From: an uncultured Clostridia bacterium
GTDB taxonomy: Bacteria > Bacillota > Clostridia > Oscillospirales > Acutalibacteraceae
Length of the DNA stretch: 5,347 nt
Direction: 5' to 3'
Assembly: GCA_944384865.1 (NCBI GenBank)
Contig: CALWVC010000109.1
Location: 1 to 5,347 of the forward strand
Shown: in pieces, positions 1 through 4,216 of the stretch
Position numbering within the stretch: the stretch's first letter is position 1
How the letters are laid out: the number at the start of each line of letters is the position of its first letter
Notes under the pieces: model-generated
What the model saw: the letters and a program-made list of their open reading frames with translations, nothing else
What the model was told of the DNA's origin: nothing
Databases searched by the model: none
Position numbers and translations under genes: made by a program

Positions 1-50
1 ATTTTCCCACGGTATCTATTGAAAATGGTTATCCACCGATAATATTTTGA
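1..50 (+). CDS. Possible 3' end of a gene entering from the left (unrecognised)
   Basis: The third forward frame is open from the window edge to a TGA at 48-50 and reads FPTVSIENGYPPIIF. The other two forward frames also close early, so the open frame alone proves little. The reason to consider it is the strong rho-independent terminator on the same strand at 127-156, about 77 bases downstream, which implies a + strand transcript coming from the left. No family can be recognised from 15 residues. It could equally be non-coding; confidence is low. Confidence 0.25.
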   Translation, partial: FPTVSIENGYPPIIF

Positions 51-126
51 ATATCATCTGAAATATGCACGGTGATACATCTCTGACTGTAATGGATGAT
101 AGAATTTTTCCCGGCAAGGGCGCGTG

Positions 127-156
127 TTGCTTTTGTTTACCGCAAAAGCAATTTTT
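127..156 (+). terminator. Rho-independent terminator (+ strand)
   Basis: A perfect 9-bp stem, TTGCTTTTG (127-135) pairing with CAAAAGCAA (143-151), encloses a 7-base loop and is followed at once by five T (152-156). That order fits termination of a + strand transcript, which must come from a gene left of the window or ending at its left edge. On the minus strand the hairpin is followed by CACGCGC, so it is not a classic terminator for the AraC gene, although the hairpin lies just downstream of that gene's stop. The stem is fairly AT-rich, so efficiency is uncertain. Confidence 0.6.
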
Positions 157-184
157 AAAAATCTGCGGCTACAGGCGCCGGACG

Positions 185-994
185 TTATATGCCTTTAAAA
201 TGCTTTCGGTAGGCGCTGGGAGTTTCGCCGAACCGCTGTTTGAACCGGCGGGAAAAATAAAACCGGTCGCAAAAGCCGAGCATATCGCTGATCTGGCCGA
301 TAGACAGATCGGTTTTGACCAGTTTGCGCTGGGCGGAAAAAAACACCATGTCCTCAATATAGTGGGAAAAGGTAACGCCTGTCTCGGCCTTGAATTTTTT
401 CAGCAATGCGGAACAGGAGATATACAGCTCTCTGGATACCTGCTGCGAGCTGAGTTGGGCGCTGAGGTTTTTGCGGATATATTGAATAGCGTTTTGCACG
501 ATCTCTGAGTAGACACGCTCGGGCTTGTCCATACAGCTGTATTTGGTCAGAAACTCTAAAATGGTCTGATAGATTTCGGCGCAAAATGCGAAGTAGTCTG
601 TATAGGCGTTGCCGTTATAGAGCCGGATCATGCGTTCGATGGGTTGACCGTCCGTTTCCAGTTCGCCAAACCGGCCGAAATTATACATCAGATCATAGCC
701 GTCGGGCTTGAGGATATGGATATGCACAAAAAACTTCTGCACAGACGGATCGCCCCGAAAACTGTATCGCAGACCGGCTGGAATCAGATAGACACACCCG
801 GGGCGAATGATCATGGTTTCCTCGTCGCATGTTAAAATGCCGCGGCCGCGCCGCACGAAATACAACCGGGTGAACGGCGAGACGATCTGTTCGCCGTGCC
901 AGGTCGCGTCGGTTTCCACATAGCCGTGCGCACTGATGGAGATCTGCATATTGTTAAAATGTGTCACGCAGAAAGCGTTGTGCTGAACGAACAC
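185..994 (-). CDS. AraC-family transcriptional regulator with N-terminal cupin sensor domain
   Basis: A 269-residue cytoplasmic DNA-binding regulator with the usual AraC length and domain order. Residues about 20-95 look like the cupin-type effector domain (RLYFVRRGRGIL, then IIRPGCVYLIPAG at 62-74). A helical linker follows. Residues about 165-265 form the double helix-turn-helix: a first HTH near 183-202 and a second near 231-253, ending in the family signature GFCDRFYFSRRFKQRFG then TPSAYR. The GTG start at 994 is chosen because GGGAGG lies 8 bases upstream; the next in-frame candidate, ATG at 949, has no ribosome binding site. Many such regulators in Clostridia control sugar uptake or glycosidase genes, but no such gene is in the window, so the ligand and target are unknown. 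It stands alone, 411 bp downstream of the NUDIX gene, with candidate promoters of its own. Family assignment is secure; specific role is not. Confidence 0.93.
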   Translation of the reverse strand: MFVQHNAFCVTHFNNMQISISAHGYVETDATWHGEQIVSPFTRLYFVRRGRGILTCDEETMIIRPGCVYLIPAGLRYSFRGDPSVQKFFVHIHILKPDGYDLMYNFGRFGELETDGQPIERMIRLYNGNAYTDYFAFCAEIYQTILEFLTKYSCMDKPERVYSEIVQNAIQYIRKNLSAQLSSQQVSRELYISCSALLKKFKAETGVTFSHYIEDMVFFSAQRKLVKTDLSIGQISDMLGFCDRFYFSRRFKQRFGETPSAYRKHFKGI

Positions 995-1002
995 GGTAGC
1001 AT

Positions 1003-1008
1003 CCTCCC
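1003..1008 (-). promoter_or_regulatory. Ribosome binding site deciding the AraC GTG start
   Basis: The minus strand reads GGGAGG here, 8 bases before the GTG at 994-992. It touches an out-of-frame ATG (1002-1000) directly, so that ATG is too close to be used, and the in-frame GTG is the supported start. Confidence 0.8.
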
Positions 1009-1049
1009 TGATAATTGTCTGTAAGAATGCCGGCCTTTCAAATGGTCAG

Positions 1050-1078
1050 ATTTTGCCGTTTAGAGGCTGGCGTGACAA
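1050..1078 (-). promoter_or_regulatory. Candidate sigma-A promoter, proximal, for the AraC gene
   Basis: On the minus strand TTGTCA (1073-1078, 5 of 6 matches to the -35 consensus) is followed after exactly 17 bases by CAAAAT (1050-1055, 4 of 6 matches to -10). Transcription would start near 1043 and give a leader of about 50 bases before the GTG start. The -10 match is mediocre, so this is a moderate prediction. Confidence 0.4.
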
Positions 1079-1145
1079 CATGGCTTTTGCTCTTGTGCAG
1101 CCGGAACAGAGCTTAGGGCGATAATCTATTCGAATGATTAAAAAT

Positions 1146-1174
1146 ATTTTAACATAAAATGCTTTCAGTTGCAA
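1146..1174 (-). promoter_or_regulatory. Candidate extended -10 promoter, distal, for the AraC gene
   Basis: On the minus strand TTGCAA (1169-1174) is followed after 17 bases by TAAAAT (1146-1151, 5 of 6 matches to -10). TG lies one base before the -10, giving the extended TGnTAAAAT form. The start point would be near 1139, about 145 bases before the AraC start codon, and downstream of it no other gene intervenes. It is the best promoter match in the spacer, though the AT-rich surroundings raise the chance of a false hit. Confidence 0.45.
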
Positions 1175-1313
1175 CAATACCCAACGGATCCTGGATTTTT
1201 CATTGCATTGCGGAATCAACCTTCTGTTACCTGAGGCACGCTGCCAAAGAAGTAAGCAAAGGATCATGTTGGGGGAAAACTCTATGTCCTTTAAAAGAAT
1301 AAAACCTGGTATT

Positions 1314-1368
1314 TTTTGCTTTTTAACAGTGTCGAACCATTGAAAAGCAAAAGGCAGCCGGGCTTTTC
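1314..1368. repeat. Overlapping inverted repeats with mutually exclusive pairings; possible weak NUDIX terminator
   Basis: Segment A, TTTTGCTTTT (1314-1323), is an exact reverse complement of segment B, AAAAGCAAAA (1343-1352). The A:B hairpin can be extended inside by CAGTG (1327-1331) against CATTG (1338-1342) with one G-T wobble. Segment B with its preceding G, GAAAAGC (1342-1348), also pairs exactly with segment C, GCTTTTC (1362-1368). A:B and B:C therefore exclude each other. Read on the minus strand, C comes first, about 38 bases after the NUDIX stop, and the stretch CTTTTGCTTTT follows a GC-rich core, so it may act as an imperfect terminator. The pairing is plain in the sequence; the function is inferred. 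Confidence 0.45.
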
Positions 1369-1405
1369 ATATGCAGTTTTACCCCGTGCAACATTTTGGT
1401 CAGGC

Positions 1406-1942
1406 CTATTTCTCAGTGAGCATCCGGACTTTCAGCACAGCCGCCTGGGTTTTCGCGTCTTTGATTTCGCCGGAAAGCACCATTTGTACCGCCTTGTCCA
1501 GCGGGATTTTTTCGACCGTCAGAAACTCGCCTTCATCCAGCGCCTGCTGCCCGTAGGACAGCTCCTGTGCCAGATACATATGGATGATTTCGGCACAGTA
1601 ACCGGGCGAGGGATAGAGCTGTCCCAGCGATTGATACCGTGCGGCCGTGGCGCCGGTTTCTTCTTTTAATTCACGCTTTCCGCATTCCAGCGGATCTTCG
1701 CCGGGTTCCAGCTTACCAGCCGGAATTTCCAGCAACACCTGCTGATACGGATACCGGAACTGCCGGACAAACAACAGTTCGCCGGCGTCGGTCAGAGCGG
1801 CGATGCAGACGCCGCCGTGATGCTCTACGACTTCCCGGAGCGAGGCGCGCCCGTCCGGCAGGCGAACCTGGTCTACCCGGGTGTTAATAATTTTGCCCTG
1901 ATATGCATAGGATTGTTTCAGAGTGGTTTCTTGTAGATCCAT
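1406..1942 (-). CDS. nudF: NUDIX hydrolase, probable ADP-ribose pyrophosphatase
   Basis: A 178-residue cytoplasmic enzyme expected to hydrolyse ADP-ribose to AMP and ribose 5-phosphate with Mg2+, removing a reactive by-product of NAD turnover. The full NUDIX box G-x5-E-x7-REL-x-EE-x-G-A is present at residues 76-98 (G76, E82, R90, E91, E94, E95, G97). Proline 113 in YPSPGY falls 15 residues after the box, the spacing known to mark the ADP-ribose subclass. The C-terminal stretch FLTVEKIPLDKAVQMVLSG, then GEIKDAKTQAAV, is also typical of that subclass, as is the length. The ATG at 1942 is chosen over an ATG at 1975 because AAAGGAG lies 8 bases upstream of it. It is divergent from the M14 peptidase gene. 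Substrate is inferred from family; related sugar nucleotides are possible. Confidence 0.93.
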   Translation of the reverse strand: MDLQETTLKQSYAYQGKIINTRVDQVRLPDGRASLREVVEHHGGVCIAALTDAGELLFVRQFRYPYQQVLLEIPAGKLEPGEDPLECGKRELKEETGATAARYQSLGQLYPSPGYCAEIIHMYLAQELSYGQQALDEGEFLTVEKIPLDKAVQMVLSGEIKDAKTQAAVLKVRMLTEK

Positions 1943-1950
1943 CTTAATAT

Positions 1951-1957
1951 CTCCTTT
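1951..1957 (-). promoter_or_regulatory. Ribosome binding site deciding the NUDIX start
   Basis: The minus strand reads AAAGGAG, 8 bases before the ATG at 1942-1940. It lies inside the reading frame that would begin at the earlier ATG (1975), which argues that the earlier ATG is not the start. Confidence 0.8.
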
Positions 1958-1983
1958 CTTTTTTGAACAAACCATGACGTTCC

Positions 1984-1988
1984 GGAGG
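1984..1988 (+). promoter_or_regulatory. Ribosome binding site deciding the M14 peptidase start
   Basis: GGAGG sits 6 bases before the ATG at 1995. Upstream in-frame ATGs at 1923 and 1974 lack such a site and would extend the protein into the NUDIX gene or its leader. Confidence 0.8.
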
Positions 1989-1994
1989 GATTCT

Positions 1995-2891
1995 ATGATT
2001 GAACAACGCGAATACAGTTATGCGGAACTGGTAGCGTATCTGCAAAATCTGGCTATAAAATTTCCGTTTCTGAAGCTGACGCAGTTGGGAACAAGCGTGG
2101 CAGGGCGTCCGATTTATTCTGCGCAGATCGGCATTGATACCAAAAAGGTGTTGTATGCAGGCGGGTTTCACGGCAGCGAGCGGCTGACCTGTCTGGTGTT
2201 GATCATGTTTTTAGAAAATCTGTGTGAAACCCTGGCGGATAACACGGATTTTTCATTGACCAACGCCCGCAGCGCTCTGTTTGGAAAATCGGTTTTGGCG
2301 GTGCCCTGTGTGAACCCGGACGGATATGAGATTTCTTTGAACGGTCCGGCGACGGCGGGTACATATGCTGACAGCGCCCGTCAGATTTTGGGCAACAACG
2401 AGCATAAATATTGGAACGCCAATGTGCGCGGCGTGGATATTAACCATAATTTTGACGCAGGTTTTGAAATTTTAAAACAACTGGAACGCCAGCAGGGCAT
2501 CACCGGTCCGGCGCCCCGGCGGTATGGCGGGCAAGCGCCCGAAAGCGAGCCAGAAACCAAAATAATGGCTGATTTATGCCGCAACAATGATATTCTACAG
2601 CTGCTGGCCTTCCATTCACAGGGAGAGGAAATTTACTGGCAATATGGAGAATATACGCCGGAAAAAAGCTATCGGTTGGCGCGGTTGTTTGAGACGGCCA
2701 GCGGCTATAAAATGGCGGCGCCCAGCGGCACCGCCTCTCACGGGGGATTTAAAGACTGGTTTATTCAGGCTTTTAACCGGCCGGGGTTTACATTGGAGAT
2801 CGGCAAAGGGGAAAATCCGCTGCCGCCGGATCAGTTGTATTCGATCTACGCCCGGCTCTATGAGCTGTTTTTGCTGTCTTTCGCACTTTAG
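1995..2891 (+). CDS. M14-family zinc carboxypeptidase, leaderless; likely peptidoglycan-peptide type (gamma-D-glutamyl-diamino acid peptidase-like)
   Basis: A 298-residue metallopeptidase. The zinc-binding HxxE is H59-G-S-E62 in GGFHGSERLT. The third zinc ligand is H207 in LLAFHSQGEEIYW. The substrate-binding region NPDGYE (107-112) and NVRGVDINHNFD (143-154, with R145) is intact, and the catalytic glutamate is E268 in FTLEIGKGENPLP. Every residue needed for activity is thus visible. The overall pattern recalls the M14 endopeptidase I / YqgT group, which cut gamma-D-glutamyl-diaminopimelate bonds in wall peptides. Unlike many relatives it has no LysM domain and no signal peptide: the N-terminus MIEQREYSYAELVAYLQ is polar. 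It therefore probably acts in the cytoplasm on recycled or imported peptides (inference). The family is sure; the exact substrate is not. Its stop overlaps the DUF1015 stop. Confidence 0.92.
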   Translation: MIEQREYSYAELVAYLQNLAIKFPFLKLTQLGTSVAGRPIYSAQIGIDTKKVLYAGGFHGSERLTCLVLIMFLENLCETLADNTDFSLTNARSALFGKSVLAVPCVNPDGYEISLNGPATAGTYADSARQILGNNEHKYWNANVRGVDINHNFDAGFEILKQLERQQGITGPAPRRYGGQAPESEPETKIMADLCRNNDILQLLAFHSQGEEIYWQYGEYTPEKSYRLARLFETASGYKMAAPSGTASHGGFKDWFIQAFNRPGFTLEIGKGENPLPPDQLYSIYARLYELFLLSFAL

Positions 2892-4159
2892 AGCAGCTTG
2901 TTCATCACCAGTCCGGTAATCAGTTTGGGATAAAAATAGGTAGACTTCTGCGGCATTTTCTCCCCGGCGGCGGCCACATCGCGAATTTCAGAGACTTTCG
3001 TGGGGTTTAACAGAAACGCGCAGTTGGCCGCGCCGCTGTCTACTGCCTCTACCGCTTGCTGCGCATATCTGGTATAAGTCAGATTTTTCTGGTTGGCCAT
3101 GTTTTGTTTATCGATCCCGAACAACCGCTCTAAGACCAGTTTGTGCAGTACGTTGACGTCCAGCCCCTGATAAGCGGCGGATGTATCCGGCAGCAGGGTT
3201 TGCATGATGGATGTATCCTGCAGGGTCAGCAGCCGGTAATCGCCGTCGCCCAGATACAGCGCGAAAGCCTTTTGGCCGGCGTCGTACCGCTGTTTTAAAA
3301 GCGGCTGCATCTGTGATTGGGCAATTTGCTCTATAGAAAAATAGGATTCGCAGGCGTGTAGTACCGTCGCCGGATCAAAGCTGGGCAGATCCCGGACGAT
3401 CCGGTGGGTGGGCAACACCAGCAGCCCTTCGTGTTCCATGGATACCAGCATCATCATGCAGTAATCGGCGCCTGGGGCGTCGATGCCCCGTGACCGGCAG
3501 TCATCCCGATAGCGCAGCGCCGTTTCATAACGGTGGTGTCCGTCGGCAATATACAGCCGCCGGTCGGTGAAATCTGCGCAGATGCTGTCAATCAGCGCCG
3601 GATCGTCCAACGTCCACAGCCGGTGGACAACCCCATCAGCGTCGGTGCATTGCACCTCGGCCGCACGCAGGGTCGCATCGGCGATTTTTTGATCGGTGGC
3701 TCGTTGCGCATCGGTATAGAGCGAATAAATCTGAGAAAAATTGCAGCCGGTAGCCCGCATCAGCTGAAACCGGTCTTCTTTGGCTTTCGACAGCGTTTCT
3801 TCATGGGGCAGGATAATGCCCTTTGAAAACTCCTCCAGCTTGACCCGGCAGACAATACCTTTGACTGCCATGGGTTCACCGTCGTTTTCAAACTGCATCT
3901 CATAAACATACAGCGCGGGTCGGTCATCACATTTTAAAATGCCGTCGTTTAAAAAGCGCCGCAGCGTATCGCCTGCCGTCTGGTAAAAATCCGCACCTTC
4001 CCGGGGCAGCTCCAGCCGGATGATGTTATTGGGGTTGGTTTGTAGATAGGCTTGGCGCTCCTCCTCACTGATGATATCATAGGGCGGGCAGCAAAGCTGG
4101 CCGATGTCGCCCGCTTTTTCGGTGAAACGCAGACCATTGAAGGGTTGAATTTGGGCCAT
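2888..4159 (-). CDS. DUF1015 family protein (conserved, function not established)
   Basis: A 423-residue soluble protein covering the whole DUF1015 family from end to end. Characteristic conserved blocks are CPPYDII (24-30), ILPHEETLSKAKEDR (116-130), the central YIADGHHRYETALRY (203-217), LNPTK (384-388) and the C-terminal MPQKSTYFYPKLITGL (402-417). There is no signal peptide or membrane segment. The ATG at 4159 is supported by AAAGGAA 9 bases upstream. From memory, members in some Clostridia sit beside serine biosynthesis genes (serA, serC); here the only upstream partner is the YdcF-HD gene, 57 bp away on the same strand, so cotranscription is likely. The GHHRY block resembles the phosphate-binding motif of sulfiredoxin and ParB-type folds, suggesting nucleotide or phosphate-ester chemistry, which is a hypothesis only. 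Family membership is confident; function is unknown. Confidence 0.92.
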   Translation of the reverse strand: MAQIQPFNGLRFTEKAGDIGQLCCPPYDIISEEERQAYLQTNPNNIIRLELPREGADFYQTAGDTLRRFLNDGILKCDDRPALYVYEMQFENDGEPMAVKGIVCRVKLEEFSKGIILPHEETLSKAKEDRFQLMRATGCNFSQIYSLYTDAQRATDQKIADATLRAAEVQCTDADGVVHRLWTLDDPALIDSICADFTDRRLYIADGHHRYETALRYRDDCRSRGIDAPGADYCMMMLVSMEHEGLLVLPTHRIVRDLPSFDPATVLHACESYFSIEQIAQSQMQPLLKQRYDAGQKAFALYLGDGDYRLLTLQDTSIMQTLLPDTSAAYQGLDVNVLHKLVLERLFGIDKQNMANQKNLTYTRYAQQAVEAVDSGAANCAFLLNPTKVSEIRDVAAAGEKMPQKSTYFYPKLITGLVMNKLL

Positions 4160-4168
4160 GTGTTCAAA

Positions 4169-4175
4169 TTCCTTT
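4169..4175 (-). promoter_or_regulatory. Ribosome binding site of the DUF1015 gene
   Basis: The minus strand reads AAAGGAA, 9 bases before the ATG at 4159-4157. This supports both the start and independent translation from the upstream YdcF-HD gene. Confidence 0.65.
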
Positions 4176-4178
4176 CAT

Positions 4179-4212
4179 AGTGTAGTTTTCTATATTCCAA
4201 AATATGCACACT
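4179..4212. repeat. Inverted repeat in the gap between YdcF-HD and DUF1015
   Basis: An outer pair AGTGT (4179-4183) / ACACT (4208-4212) encloses an AT-rich pair ATATT (4192-4196) / AATAT (4201-4205) with a CCAA loop. The two arms are separated by an uneven internal loop (7 bases against 2). No T-tract follows on either strand, so it is not a terminator. It could be an RNA structure in the intercistronic leader, an operator, or chance in AT-rich sequence. No convincing promoter is seen in this 57-bp gap. Confidence 0.3.
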
Positions 4213-4216
4213 GCTC

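Larger units (their letters stand above)
995..1405. other. 411-bp intergenic spacer between the NUDIX and AraC genes
   Basis: No convincing gene is present. The longest open frame (1046-1267, minus, 73 codons) has no ribosome binding site at a usable distance and low-complexity content resembling no family. The spacer contains two candidate minus-strand promoters (1050-1078 and 1146-1174), the AraC ribosome binding site (1003-1008), an AT-rich near-palindrome at 1138-1152 (TTAAAA, 3 bases, TTTTAA), and overlapping inverted repeats at 1314-1368 just past the NUDIX stop. I see no direct repeats of the kind expected for an AraC-type operator, and no recognisable riboswitch or T-box. Confidence 0.7.

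Noticed and set aside
42..54. ATATT-TTG-AATAT inverted repeat near the left edge
   Set aside because: Short and AT-rich, in AT-rich surroundings, so likely chance; no second copy with conserved flanks marks it as an operator.
166..180. CGGC/GCCG hairpin followed on the minus strand by TTTTT, as an AraC terminator
   Set aside because: The stem is only 4 bp with no extension, too weak to call.
65..508. Open frame of 147 codons on the + strand
   Set aside because: It lies antisense over the C-terminal part of the well-supported AraC gene, has no ribosome binding site, and resembles no family.
964..1002. Short frame starting at ATG 1002 (minus) overlapping the AraC start, possible leader peptide
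   Set aside because: Its ATG directly abuts the GGGAGG with no spacing, so initiation is unlikely; the 12-residue product MLPCSFSTTLSA has no feature.
1046..1267. 73-codon open frame on the minus strand in the spacer
   Set aside because: The nearest purine-rich site is over 20 bases upstream of its ATG, it overlaps both candidate AraC promoters, and its composition does not look like a real protein.
1943..1975. Longer N-terminus for the NUDIX protein (start at 1975)
   Set aside because: The ATG at 1975 shares a palindromic CATG with the + strand ATG at 1974 and has no suitable ribosome site, whereas AAAGGAG precedes the ATG at 1942.
1923..1994. Longer N-terminus for the M14 peptidase (starts at 1923 or 1974)
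   Set aside because: Those starts have no ribosome binding site and run into the NUDIX gene; the GGAGG six bases before 1995 fixes the start there.
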